Shown here: positions 1-10,640 of the stretch, piece after piece
Position numbering within the stretch: the stretch's first letter is position 1
How the letters are laid out: every line of letters begins with the position of its first letter
Source of the DNA: Humulus lupulus
Lineage: Eukaryota > Streptophyta > Magnoliopsida > Rosales > Cannabaceae
Direction of reading: 5' to 3'
Length of the DNA: 64,000 nt
NCBI RefSeq assembly: GCF_963169125.1
Contig: NC_084802.1
Coordinates: forward strand, 38,152,607 to 38,216,606
Program-made: the position numbers and the translations under genes
The notes under the pieces: generated by a model
The model's database searches: none
What the model saw: only the letters and a program-made list of their open reading frames with translations
Told to the model about the DNA's origin: nothing

Positions 1-128
1 ACCTAACGGAGGAGACTGACGAAATTACAGTTTTACTGACTTTGGGTACTTTTGCCACTAAAAATAAACATTGGGTCTATGTCGCGTACAAAACCCAAAC
101 ATTGGGTACTTATGCCACAATTATCCCC
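1..128. repeat. Unidentified insertion in the LTR tail, with internal direct repeats
   Basis: This stretch has no counterpart in the matching 3' LTR, which reads straight from a shared A-T-rich word into GTTACAC. It carries direct repeats of TTGGGTACTTNTGCCAC at about 42-58 and 102-118, with a shorter TTGGGT near 71. It is probably the edge of another element that continues left of the window. The family is not recognised. Confidence 0.4.
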
Positions 129-224
129 ATTTAGTTACACGTTTATGGCCAAATGACTCGTTTAGCAAGTTTAACACTATTTAAAAGACACAATGTAACG
201 GTCTTGGCTAACTAGGGCGTTACA
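129..224 (+). repeat. 3' tail of the 5' LTR of the Tekay-like element
   Basis: The sequence runs from GTTACACGTTTATGGCC to a GGGCGTTACA terminus and aligns with the last 100 bases of the LTR at 6219-8760. The terminal CA lies 3 bases before the primer-binding site. The rest of this LTR lies left of the window or was replaced by the insertion at 1-128. Confidence 0.8.
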
Positions 225-227
225 ACT

Positions 228-239
228 TGGCATTAGAGC
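228..239 (+). promoter_or_regulatory. Primer-binding site, initiator tRNA-Met type (degenerate)
   Basis: TGGCATTAGAGC sits just after the LTR terminus. It differs from the usual plant PBS TGGTATCAGAGC at two positions, both transitions, in line with general decay of the element. Confidence 0.8.
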
Positions 240-359
240 TAGGTTAAGGGTTCCTGAAGACTTGCTAGGCATGTACACTCCCCACTAAAGACAAGCTCAA
301 CTCAGGGTTTGGTAACTATTTATGTGGTTATGTGTTTAACTTCTTAAATAGGATATAAA

Positions 360-760
360 TGCCTTATTAGGTAGCATGAGATATACTGATAGGGTCTGGC
401 CCTTGACTGCTGCATGATTTAAAAGGATGTGCTTATTAGCACTGACATTGCTTGTGAATGCAAAGTAAATGCTTATTAGCATTGTTAAATGGACATGTAG
501 GTCAGGACATACTTATTAGTGTTGTCATAGATACATGTATGCCAGAAAATGTTTATTAACATTGTTATTTGGTTATAAATGTTAGTAAATGCTTATAAGC
601 ACTATTTAATTGTAAGGAAATGCTTATTAATATCACTATTGATTATGAATAATAGAATGTGCTTGTTAGCACCATACTTGGATATGAACATGAATCAACA
701 TGCTTATTAGCATCACTGTTGAATGTGAATGATTATTTGCTTGGTCTTGGACCGTGAGGC
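360..760 (+). repeat. Degenerate tandem repeat in the retrotransposon leader (about 40-bp unit)
   Basis: Eight or so diverged copies of a unit beginning ATGCTTATTAGCATTGTT occur at roughly 425, 470, 510, 550, 588, 620, 658 and 700. Its core, TGCT-TATT-AGCA, is itself a small inverted repeat, so the leader RNA could form a row of short hairpins. No reading frame crosses it. The leader from the PBS to the gag start holds nothing else I recognise. Confidence 0.7.
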
Positions 761-830
761 AACAAGAGGTTTAGTTATCACTACCTAACTAGCCAAATTA
801 ATTATTGCAGCAAGGTATAAGCTTGGAAGT

Positions 831-1960
831 ATGCTTCCAAGGCAGATAGAGTCATCAGGTGGCCAGGAAGATCAGGGCCAGAATGACAGACAGGGTCAGA
901 ATAATGACAATCAGGGTTAGACCCCTCCGCCAGCTCCTGAGAACTGGCAACAGATGCTTGATGATTTGCAAGCCAGGTTATTGAAGCAGGAAGAAGAGAT
1001 ACGCCTCTTCAGACAAGAACAGGTTCCTACAGGGAACATTTTTTCAAAGGCACCACCTATGATGGTGTCAATAGTAGAACAGCCGCCAGAAGCTGGGAAC
1101 AGATGGGAACCTCTTTATGAAATGTTTAGGAAACAACACCCTCCATTTTTTTAGGGCAGTGCAGATCCAGCTAAGGTCGAACAGTGGATGAACATGGTTA
1201 CCACCATCCTAGATTTTATGAGGGTGGTTGGTAATGAAAGGGTGGCCTGTGCCACATATATGTTTCGGGAGGATGCCCAATTTGGTGGGAGGTGATATCC
1301 CAAACTAGAAAAGTTAATGCCCTAGATTGGGAAGAGTTTAGAACTCTGTTTAATGAAAAATATTATAATGATGCCATCAGGACTGCAAAAGCTAAAGAGT
1401 TCAGCAGGCTACTTCAAGGAAACACATTAGTGACTGAATATGCCTTGAAGTTTGATAGATTGGCAAAGTTTGTCGGGGAACTGGTGCCCACTGATAGGAC
1501 CAAAAGGGAGAGGTTTCTCCAGGGGATATAGCCTATGATAGCCTGGGATGTTCATGTTACTATTGTGTCAGGAGTGACTACCTATGCACAGGTCGTTGAG
1601 AAGGCGCTCACAGCTGAGAGCGCAGAGAATAAAATCTGGCGCGAGAACGCGGCCAGGAGAGACATTAGGAGGATGAGACCTCCATTTGTGAGTTTAGGTA
1701 GGGGCAGGGGCCCTAGTGATCAGAAAAGGAAGGCTCCTGATGCCTTTCCAGCTCCAGACCCTGATAGGAGACCAAGTGGTGTCCAGATAGGCCGTCAGGG
1801 TGGCAATGAGGGCTGGAGGACTTTTGCAGAGTGCACCAGATGTAGGAGGCGCCATGTAGGAGAGTTTCAGGCAAAGGCCTGCTTTTTATGCAATATAGTG
1901 GGACACTTAAAGAAATATTTCCCAAAGGCAAGAAAGGAAGAACCAAGAAAGGCGGACAGC
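831..1960 (+). pseudogene. gag: gag polyprotein of the Tekay-like element, broken
   Basis: The capsid precursor would start at the ATG at 831, just after the leader. Frames carry a typical chromovirus gag: a Gln/Glu-rich start, a capsid core (ADPAKVEQWM, ILDFM, then a VTEYALKFDRL segment at 1430-1465) and a nucleocapsid zinc knuckle at 1879-1917. The knuckle reads C-x2-C-x4-H-x4-F, so the last zinc-binding cysteine is lost. In-frame stops occur near 917, at 1152 and at 1529, plus at least one frame change near 1290. The stop at 1529 looks like CAG changed to TAG. Confidence 0.85.
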
Positions 1961-2254
1961 TCGACCCCTGCTCGAGTGTTCGCGTTGACACAGGCAGAAG
2001 CTGAGGCTTGTCCCTCAGTAGTCACAAGTTATCTTTTTAGTGCTGGAACCCCTTATACTGTTTTGATTGATTCTGGTGCTACTCATTCTTTTGTTGCTAT
2101 GAGAATTATTGATAAATTGTGTAGACCATGTAATTATTATGTTGTGGGGTTCGGGAACTTATTGCCCACTGGGGAGTTAGTAGTATCCAGGAGATGGATC
2201 AGATCATTCCCAGTGACAGTGGAGGGTAGAGAATTTTCAGTTGAATAGATAGAG
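1961..2254 (+). pseudogene. Aspartic protease domain of the Tekay-like element
   Basis: Pepsin-like retroviral protease that would cleave the Gag-Pol polyprotein. The catalytic triad DSG is intact at 2069-2077 within the motif LIDSGATHSFVA. The frame is shared with the end of gag (1535-2248) and stops at 2246 with TAG, where relatives carry Trp, so a TGG-to-TAG change is likely. The following RT frame opens a few bases later in the same phase. Confidence 0.85.
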
Positions 2255-3160
2255 TTGGTTATGACCGACTTTGACATGATTCTGGGTATGGACTGGTTAG
2301 TGAAGTATGGGGCAACCATAGACTGCAGAAGGAAGATGGTAACATTTGAGCCTAAGGGTGAGGATCCATTTATATTTGTTGGCACTATGCATGGACCCCA
2401 TGTACCTATGATATATGTATTGAGGGCTAGAGATCTATTGCAAGGTGGTTGCATAGGATTCTTACCCAGTGTGGTAGATACCACTCAGATCGTGTCAGTG
2501 GGACCAGAGGAAACTAGATTAGTCTTTGAATTTCGGGATGTGTTTCCAGAGGATTTTCCAGGGTTGCCGCCACACAGAGAGATAGAATTCGTTATTGAAC
2601 TGGCACCAAGGACAGAGCCAATGTCTAGGGCATCGTACAGAATGGCCCCAGTAGAGTTAAAAGAACTAAAGGTACAACAGCAAGAGTTGTTGGACTTGGG
2701 TTTTATTAGACCCATTTTCTCACCATGGGTTGCACTAGTCCTGTTTGTGAAAAAGAAGGATAATTCTCTGAGGATGTGCATTGACTATAGGGAACTGAAC
2801 AAGTTAACAATTAAGAACAAGTTTCCTTTGCCAAGGATAGATGATTTTTTTGATCAATTAAAGGGTAAGATGGTATTCTCAAAGATAGATCTTCGATTTG
2901 GTTATCACCAGGTGAGGATTAAGGAAGGATATATACCGAAGACTGCTTTTTACACCAGATATGGGCATTATGAGTTTTTAGTCATGTCCTTTGGGTTGAC
3001 TAATGCCCCACCTGCTTTTATGGATCTGATGAACATGGTGTTTAAAGATTATCTAGATCGGTTTGTGATCGTCTTTATCAACGATATTCTGATTTATTCT
3101 TAGTCAGAACATGAGCAGTACCTCAGGTTGGTTCTGTAGAGGCTGAAGGAACATAGAATG
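2255..3160 (+). pseudogene. Reverse transcriptase domain with mutated active site
   Basis: RNA-dependent DNA polymerase of the Pol polyprotein. Visible landmarks are [18 protein letters not shown] residues, the motif A aspartate in [10 protein letters not shown], and the palm motif near 3075. That last motif reads F-I-N-D where active relatives have F-I-D-D: the first of the two catalytic aspartates has become Asn (GAC to AAC). The frame stops at 3101 and again near 3138; both stops sit where CAG is expected. The protein would be inactive even without the stops. Confidence 0.9.
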
Positions 3161-3960
3161 TTTGCAAAGTTCAAGAAGTGTGAGTTCTGGTTACCACAAG
3201 TGACTTTCCTTGGTCATATTGTTAGTATGGATGGGATCAAGGTAGACCCAGCTAAGATTGAGGCAATCAGAGATTGGCCAAGGCCAAGGAACGCCTCAGA
3301 GATTAGGAGCTTCCTTAGATTGGCAGGGTATTACAGGCGTTTTGTGGAAGGGTTCTCAAAGATTGCTACTTCATTGACTGAACTGACACACAAGAGTCAG
3401 AAGTTTGTGTGGCCAGATAGGTGTGAGAATAGCTTCTAGGAGTTGAAGCAGTGATTGATCACAGCTCCAGTTCTGATTCTTCCAATAGATAAGGAAAAGT
3501 TTGTGGTGTACTGTGATGCCTCACATCAGGGTTTGGGTTGTGTTCTTATGCAGTCGAGGAAGGTGATTGCCTATGCATCACGTTAGTAAAAGAGTATGAA
3601 CTGAGGTACCCCACGCATGATCTAGAGAGTTGGCAAAGGATATGACTAGAGCTGGTATAGAGTTTTTGGTTGGCCAGTTGGCCAATATCACGCTGCAGTC
3701 TACTCTATTAGAAAGGATAAAGGAAAGTCGGCTGGGTAATCCATAACTGAAAAAGATCAGGGGGAGGTTCTATCTGGAGTGGCTAGGGATTATACAGTGT
3801 CAGATATGGACTTATTGAGATACAAGGGTCGGATCTGTGTTCCGATGGACACTGTTATCAGATGGGAGATTCTGGATGAATCTTATACTACCCCTTACTC
3901 TTTGCATCCATGCACCACAAAGATGTATCAGGATGTGAGATCGCTATAATGGTGACCTAG
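3158..3960 (+). pseudogene. Connection/RNase H region, decayed
   Basis: The segment first shows the RT thumb/connection words [15 protein letters not shown] and [13 protein letters not shown] (3158-3439). After a TAG at 3437 it shows RNase H remnants VVYCDASHQGLGCVL (about 3500-3550). Beyond 3590 the frame breaks repeatedly. Words such as MDTVI and ATTKMY are only just traceable up to the integrase at 3962. RNase H would have removed the RNA strand during reverse transcription. Confidence 0.75.
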
Positions 3961-3961
3961 G

Positions 3962-4239
3962 ATGAAAAGGGATGTGACAGAATATGTGGCTAAGTGTTTG
4001 ATATGTCAACAGGTCAAGGTTGAGCATCAGAGACCAGCAAGGCTATTACAGCCTTTGGACATCCCAGAGTGGAAATGGGGGGACATCATGATGGATTTCG
4101 TGGTGGGGTTACCCAGGACAGTGGGTCAACATGATTCGGTGTGGATTATAGTGGATCGATACACCAAATCAGCTCACTTCTTACCAGTGAGGACGACATA
4201 TACAGTTCACCAGTATGCAGATCTCTATGTGAGAGAGAT
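3962..4239 (+). pseudogene. Integrase, N-terminal part up to the insertion point
   Basis: Integrase inserts the cDNA into chromatin. This piece shows the second half of the zinc-binding HHCC module (CLICQQVK) and the start of the catalytic core, with the first catalytic Asp in the MMDFVVGLP motif and a second landmark, WIIVDRYTKSAHF. The frame is cut after VREI by a solo LTR. The upstream His pair falls in the decayed stretch before 3962. Confidence 0.85.
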
Positions 4240-5283
4240 TGTTGGAGATATTTGTGTTGTCTCAATGAGAAATAATAAATACTATTACAACTCTATGCAA
4301 AAATACAATAGACAAGGTAATTGATTAAATAAGATTACAACTCATAATCAAAATACAAGTAAATGTAGAAATAAGAGGAAGAATGAAATTATAAGAACTA
4401 CAACTCTAAAAGAAATGATACAAATAAATATGTAAATAGAAAATAGAAGAAGAGAAGACAAAAGCAATAGTAGAAAAAATAACAAGAACAAAAAAATAAA
4501 ATACTCTCACTCACACAACCAAAGTGAAGAGCAATGGGGATCACCAACTTGAACAAGGTTTACAACCTTTGCCCAAAAGCTTATTTCCCCTATCTAAAGC
4601 ACTAAGGGATTCTCTCAATATTGGAAATAGCTCTCTCGAATAATCAAGCATTTTGGTGTATTTCTAGCCAAGTGCTCTAGTGGATAGAAATAGAGTTGTC
4701 TTACAAGTGAGCATTAGGCTTCTATTTATAGAGTTTTGAGATACCCTTTGAATTTCAAATTCCACCAACCCCCATGGCTGTTACCAATGTTTAATTGGAT
4801 GTTTATGGAATTAAAATGGAGATTTGAGAGTTACTTGGGATGTTAGAACCGTTCAAATTGGAAAAATATGAAAAAACAAATTGGATGTCAGCCTCACTGG
4901 CCACGGCCAGGACTATCAGTGGCCGCGGCCGCAGGCCATTTTCAGCACAAAATGTCATTTTTCCAAAACGTCCCAAATCGTGTCCCATATGATTTGGTAA
5001 CCTATAAACACCTAATGGGAGTTAAAAACATGTCTCCAACAACCATATTTCATAATAGCTTTGTGAAATCCAATCTCAAATGTGTAACATACAATCTACA
5101 CATTATTGGGTAATATTTGGGAGTTACAAATTTGTAACTGATTTTGTAACTCCAAAATATGTTACATTTGGGCACACACATGTGTCCAATTTTGTGACTC
5201 TCAATAATATGTTACATGGTGTGACAAATCACATTTTGTCACATTATTTAATCTAACATTATATTAAATGAAATAATATAATA
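4240..5283 (-). mobile_element. Solo LTR inserted in the integrase, duplication GAGAT
   Basis: The piece begins TGTTGGAGATATTT and ends ATATAATA on the + strand. It is flanked by GAGAT at 4235-4239 and 5284-5288. Joining the flanks restores a continuous integrase phase (VREIV then RLHG), so the borders are firm. The A-T-rich right end looks like the 5' end of an LTR read on the minus strand, hence the orientation call. No PBS or internal region is present, so it is a solo LTR of 1,044 bp. It contains inverted GC words at 4897-4932 (CTGGCCACGGCCAG and GGCCGCGGCCGC). The superfamily is uncertain, possibly copia. Confidence 0.85.
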
Positions 5284-5288
5284 GAGAT

Positions 5289-6190
5289 AGTACGCCTTCA
5301 TGGGGCTTTGAGGTCGATCGTGTCAAATCGGGACCCCATCTTTACTTCCAAGTTTTAGGGAAGTTTGTAGAAGGCCATGGGTACGCAATTGAAGTTCAGT
5401 ACTGCTTATCATCCTCAGACAGATGGACAAACTGAGAGGACGATACAGATATTAGAGGACATGCTGGGAGAATGTGTGCTGGACTTTGAAAGTTCCTGGA
5501 GTAAGTATTTTCCTTTGATAGATTTTTCCTACAATAATAGCTATCAGTCGACCATTAGGGTGGCTCCTTATGAGATGTTGTACGGTAGGAAATGTAGATC
5601 TCCCATTCATTGGGATGAGACCGGAAAAAGGAAATACTTGGGTCCTAAGGCAGTTCAGAGGACCAATGAAGCTATTGAAAAGATCAGAGCTCGGATGTTC
5701 GCTTCTCAAAGCAGGCAGAAAAGTTATACTGATCCCAAATGTAGGAACGTGGAGTTCCAAGTGGGAGACTATGTCTTCCTTAGAGTCTCACCATGGAAAG
5801 GGGTGAGGATATTTGGGGAAAATGACAAACTGAGCCCTAGATTTGTAGGACCATTTGAGATCCTAGAAAGGATTGGTCAGGTGGCCTATAGGTTGGCCTT
5901 ACCTCTGGCACTGACGGTCATACACAATGTATTTCATATTTCGGCCCTTCAGAAATATGTGTCAGACGTGACTCATGTCTTGAGTTACGAGGATCTGAAG
6001 CTTGGGGCAGATCTCTCCTATGAGGAACAGTCAATCCAAATACTAGACGGGAAGGACAAGGTCCTGAGGAACAAAACTATACCTTTGGTTAAGGTATTAT
6101 AGAGGAAAAGCAAGGTTGAGTAAGCAACATGGGAGCTAAAGTCAAATATGTAGAAATCAGTATCCCGAGTTGTTCAGGTAAAATTTTGAG
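5289..6190 (+). pseudogene. Integrase C-terminal part with GPF module and chromodomain-like tail
   Basis: After the insertion the catalytic core resumes with the second Asp (IVSNRDP, about 5322) and the third acidic residue in AYHPQTDGQTERTIQ. A GPY/F module follows (FVGPFEILERIGQVAYRL, near 5850). The tail (YEEQSIQILDGKDKVLRN to ATWELKS) resembles the divergent chromodomain of Tekay/Del elements, which guides insertion to marked chromatin. Stops are present at about 5356, 5371, 6100, 6121 and 6151. Confidence 0.85.
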
Positions 6191-6204
6191 GACGAAATTT
6201 CTGT

Positions 6205-6214
6205 AAGGAGGGGA
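6205..6214 (+). promoter_or_regulatory. Polypurine tract
   Basis: AAGGAGGGGA lies immediately before the 3' LTR and would prime second-strand DNA synthesis. It is a few bases from the LTR start, as expected. Confidence 0.8.
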
Positions 6215-7191
6215 TAGTTTTAACGTCCCAAATTCCCTAATGTGGCTTAGTGCCTTGATTAGAGGGCCAGGAGGGAAATAACTGGTTTACTGTGTTATTA
6301 TGTGATTATATGCATGATTATGTGAGATACATTATTATATGACTGAATTGGCACGCGGGTGGGCCTGTTTCTTATTAGAAGGGCATATTAGTAATTTTGC
6401 CCCATTTGGGGCATAATGGTATATATGTTCATATATATGATATATTTCTGAGACCACATTATTATGTGGATATATTTGAGATACTTGGCACAAGGCAATC
6501 TTAGGGAGCAAGTTAGTGGTTTAGTCATAATGGGGTCAATATCAGGCTCGGGGTGAGCCTATGAATAATTTGGTAACTTAGTACATTACTGGGATTGATC
6601 GGGTAATGGGAAATTGCTTGGTAATTATTTGAGTATATGGGAAGTAGCAGGAATTATAAGGTGTTAATTATGATTAATAGGGTTTAACACAAATGGCCAC
6701 TTTGCTCTTGAGGGCATTATAGAACCTAAGCTTGACTAAGGGGTATATTGGTCATTTCCTAGCCTAAGGGAGGATATACTCAGAACCTAGTGGAACAAAG
6801 CACTCAGAACTCTCAGCTTTCTTCCCTCTCTCTCGATCATTCTTCCTCTTTCTTTGTCTCTGCTTGATTTGGGGCAAGGCTAGAGGAAATTATTAAGCTT
6901 GGATTAGAGGTTTAGGATTGATTAGCTGCAGCTAAGGGGATTAAATTCACAGTTGAGGTAAGGATTTTAACTCTGTTTTTAATGGTATTCTACTTTGGTT
7001 TTGTTGTTCTTGAGCTTGAAAGTTCAAGGTTATGGATTTGAGTTTTGGTGGTGTTTTGAGTGTGTTTAAGCTTGGGTTTTGGTGTTCCATTAGTGTTAAT
7101 GTTGTGTTGGGATTGAGGTGTGATTGTGGGATTTTCTGGAAAGGATGTTGGTGAGCTTTTGGCTAAGGAAAACAGGGAATTCTGGGTTCGT

Positions 7192-7384
7192 AGGGTCGCG
7201 CTGCGACCCTGTTCTTGGGCACCGCGACTCGTGTGAACCCAACGCCTAGAAGGGGTTTTTGTTTTGGAGGGACACCGCGACTCTTACCGGCAAGTCGCAA
7301 CCTGTGTCTTCTTTCCAGACAGGGGTGCTTTCTGTCTGGGAAGCGCGCTGGGACCCTTAGGGTCAAGTCGCAGCCCGCCTGGGC
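7192..7384. repeat. GC-rich inverted-word block in LTR
   Basis: The block opens with GGGTCGCGCTGCGACCC, a 7-bp stem with a 3-base loop at 7193-7209. CCGCGACTC, AAGTCGCAACC and AAGTCGCAGCCC words follow. It is bounded by sequence shared with the other Tekay LTRs (a CTGGGTT-like word before; a GGCTTGGGATCGATTCTACTA-like word after), whereas the block itself differs between LTRs. Confidence 0.7.
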
Positions 7385-7826
7385 AGCTTTGGCCACCTTA
7401 GGTTTTAATGACAAGAATTCAAATCTAAGGGCTTGGGATCGATTCTACTACCTGGTTTATTAGAATTCAAAGACCCGGAGGCTAGGACTCGGTCCAAAAG
7501 CCTTTATGTCTCATTATTGACGGGATTCTATATTTGGTTATGACTAGGTTACAGCTAAGGGCTCAGGATCAGGATCGTGCTTGAGGGTCATTCTCATTTT
7601 ACATTACACTCGGACCTGAGGTAAGAAAACTGCACCCAATACGTGATGTACATGATTAGGGCTTGGCTCAAATGTTTAATATAATCTTGGTTGGGCGTGG
7701 GCCCCTATAAATGTGCATGATTATGATTATTCCTGTAGATGATTGATTAAGTAGGCTGAATGCTTTGTATATGGATATTTGTTATATGATGAATGCCTAT
7801 TAGCATTATATAATTGAGAAAGGCTT

Positions 7827-7979
7827 GACTTATGAGTCAAGGATGGCAATAGCGTTGAGCGCTGGTCGAAAAGCATTGACTTACGAGTCAAGGACAGCAA
7901 TAGCGCTGAGCGCTGGTCAAAAAGCATTCACTTATGAGTCAACGGCGGCAATAGCGCACTGAGAACTGGTCATTTTGGT
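7827..7979. repeat. Tandem repeat, 51 bp x 3
   Basis: Units start at 7827, 7878 and 7929 with GACTTATGAGTCA variants and contain AATAGCGCTGAGCGCTGGTC. The spacing is exactly 51 bp twice. It is an LTR-internal minisatellite, not a CRISPR: there are no unique spacers. Confidence 0.85.
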
Positions 7980-8760
7980 TAGATCTAATCAAGAGCGCAT
8001 CATACGCTTGTCCGACCTAATGGTCGTGGAAATCTAAAGCGTCAGGTACGTTGGGCCAGCTCCAAGGCTCTTTATACAGAGGATATGGCAATGGGCCTCA
8101 AGGTGACTTATTAGTCCCATATCCTAGTGTTCGGCCCCCAGTGTAATTTATTAATCATGTAACTTGGGCATCGGGCCTCGATATGATTTAGTTAATCATT
8201 TAATTAGGGAATCTGGCTCTATATGACGTTGTAATCATTTATAGGAATGGTATGCATGCATGAGTAGGGTTATTACTGCTAAGCATACTTGTTATGATCT
8301 GGTAATGTGTTAATAACAGCTTATGAGCATGTTTAAGTTTTCTTGCTAGGCCTTGGCTCATGGGTGCTATGTGGTGCAGGTAAGGGGAAAGGAAAGCTGG
8401 ACCACCCATGAGTTGGAGAGCTTGGGTGGCGATGTGTACATATGTGGCCGATTGACAACCACGGCCAAGGTTGTTCAGAGGAACTAGGGTTAAACTCTAT
8501 TTTTGTCGCTTAGGTCGGCAAGTTGTAACTTTTGATGTTGTTTTTACCTTTTGGAATTGTAAACAAATTTGTAAATGTTTATTATGGGATCCCATGTACA
8601 ACTTAACGTTTTAATGAAATATCTATTCCTTTTAATTGAAATTTTAACTCTGGATCGTTAATCACATTAGTTACACATTTATGGCCAAATCACTCGTTTA
8701 GCGAGTTTAGCACTATTTAAAATTCACAGTGTAAAGGTCTTAGCTAACAAGGGTGCTACA

Positions 8761-10640
8761 GTTAGGAACTTCCACTGGGGAGCTCTGAGGTTGTTGTAGC
8801 ATTGACCAATGCATGTCAAGGCATCCGAACCCAGTTAATCTCCTGAGGTGGCGGTGGCATTGTCGACCACGAACTCAGGAACGTAGGGTGCGACCGTGAG
8901 CTTACAATTCTAGATTGGAGTGTGGGAAGGACGAGTTTTCTTCACCTGGCTTGAAGGAGAAGGAACTACAACCTTCAAAAGCACTGAAGGGAATATGGTA
9001 GGGCCCGACTTAGCCTGCCCCAAGGTTGCGGGTGTAGTCTCGGTCATTTTTGCGGTCTTGGAAAAATGAGCACCTTACGAGGACACCCATTGGCATTTGG
9101 ACCCCTTAGACACGGTGAGCTGGCTAAGGATGTTGTCAATGTCTGAATCCATCTCACCTGAAAAAAGGAAAGCAAACATTAGTACTCAAAAGTGTTTGTA
9201 AGAAGTACAAACTTACTTCTTCGTAAAGAAACCTAACTAGAAGACCCCTTCTAGCTCGAACTTGGGGACCAGGAAATCCCTATATCTTTAGAAAATTCTG
9301 TGGGAGTTCCTTCTCAATAAGTAGGGGACATCCTCGACAAATCCCTATAATCATTAGTCCCATGTTGGATGGCTATCACTTCCAAAACCTCGTTTACCCT
9401 ATACATGGTTTGGTATTTTGCCTAACCAACTATCGTCCCTATGTGCCTTAAAATCTACCCCCGACCAAGACATAAATTTGTTCTGGGGATCATTGGAAAG
9501 GACTACGAGGTTGGGTTCGTGTTTTAACAAAGTTGGAGACCAAGTAGACATGTCTAACATGACCTTACCTACATCAGACGAGCTTGAAGAGGCCTCGTCT
9601 TGTGTTTCAGTCCCCGAGCTTTAAGGTTCAACTAGGTGAGGAATGGAGGCTCGGGAACAGGAACTCGAGTGCTTCCTTTTAGATGGAAGCTTGGCGGTTG
9701 GGACAGTGACATCTTCCCATCTTGCATACTTATATGTCCCAGAATTATATGTAGACTCGCCTACACCAAGACGACCGCATAGGCGGAGCTTGTCCTCGTG
9801 TAGAAGGTAATTGAGGGATCAATGACCATACGGGAGTTTAAAATTTCCTCTCGATGTTCCTTCATAACCTCAGTAGGATTTGGCCGATTTTAGTTGGCTG
9901 CACAAGTTACTTGAATGAGCATTTCAAACTCAAAATGAAAAGAATTCGAGAAGAAAACTACAAGAGAATACTTACGGATTCGTTGAAAATAATAGAATTT
10001 TAATGGTTCAAGCCCGTTTGTCCAAAATAATTTGTCCAGAAAACTACATCAGACATTCTAAATGGTCTTGAAGTTTGGAGGGTGATTAGCTATGTCCTCG
10101 AACAACTTCCTCTCCCTTGGATAGATCGCCAGGTAATAGAAGCCATCCCCACCGTGAGCTCGGGAAGGGTTGCTTTCCAGGCAAAAGAGATATAGAATTT
10201 TGTGTGCCAAGGGTCCATTCCACTTCTTCTCGTGGTATAGTGACCTCAGTGTCATTAGGACCTTGTATGAGTTAGACTGGAGCTAGAAGGGAGTGATACC
10301 AATGTAGTCGATGAACTTCCTGAAGTAGTCCTTTAAGGGAAGTAGTTCCCCAGGTCGCATATTCTCGCGACTCCAGGGCGCGAGTGTAACCTTTTTCTTC
10401 GGGTTGTCTTCACCCGGAGCAAAAAAAACTCATTTCATAGGAGCTAGCAGGCCGACACACCAATTTTTCAAACAGCTTTAATCCAAGGCAAAACAGAATG
10501 TCTGAAATCTGTCTCGTGGAGGTGACAGAGCTCTGGTAGTGTTCGACCTCGAAGAAAGAACTCTCCAAGGCCTGGGTAGAAGAAAGTTCAGTGGTTGTTT
10601 TACTGGATGGCCGGTTTGATGTACTTTCCATGATCTCCAA
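8761..10640 (-). pseudogene. Accessory ORF of a Tat-type element (putative gypsy type transposon domain), decayed
   Basis: Read on the minus strand, conceptual words match the accessory protein found more completely at 44210-50658. They are a Ser-rich start (10640 down), a core with LKDYFRKFIDYIGITPFQL and KILYLFCLESNPS (10330-10140), and NPTEVMKEHREE (about 9870). After an acceptor-like CTTTTTTCAG near 9160 comes MDSDIDNILSQL, the counterpart of the acidic DDFLDQILN segment. The core resembles the family Pfam calls putative gypsy type transposon (PF04195). Many stops break the frame. The gene runs opposite to its element. Its 3' end is lost at the Tekay insertion at 8760. Biochemical function is unknown. 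Confidence 0.65.

Larger units (their letters stand above)
1..8760 (+). mobile_element. Ty3/gypsy chromovirus, Tekay/Del-like, degenerate; 5' LTR cut by window edge
   Basis: The order is LTR tail, tRNA-iMet-type PBS, leader, gag, protease, reverse transcriptase, RNase H, integrase with GPF module and chromodomain-like tail, polypurine tract and 3' LTR. This order and the divergent chromodomain place it with Tekay/Del chromoviruses. The reading frame is broken at many points, so it cannot be autonomous. The tail of its 5' LTR (129-224) matches the last part of the 3' LTR with scattered differences, so the insertion is old. A solo LTR has inserted into the integrase. Confidence 0.9.
6219..8760 (+). 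repeat. 3' LTR of the Tekay-like element (2,542 bp)
   Basis: The LTR starts TTTAACGTCCC, a decayed TGTAACGTCCC, and ends GGGTGCTACA, decayed GGGCGTTACA. Its U3 ends in a CT-rich start-site region near 6820. A GC-rich block lies at 7192-7384 and a 51-bp tandem repeat at 7827-7979. The downstream word CTTGGCTCATGGGTGCTA near 8355 recurs in nearly every Tekay-type LTR in this window. Small ORFs here overlap repeats and are not genes. Confidence 0.88.

Noticed and set aside
7827..7979. CRISPR-like evenly spaced repeats (also 23712-23880)
   Set aside because: Units are tandem without unique spacers, and lie inside plant LTRs.
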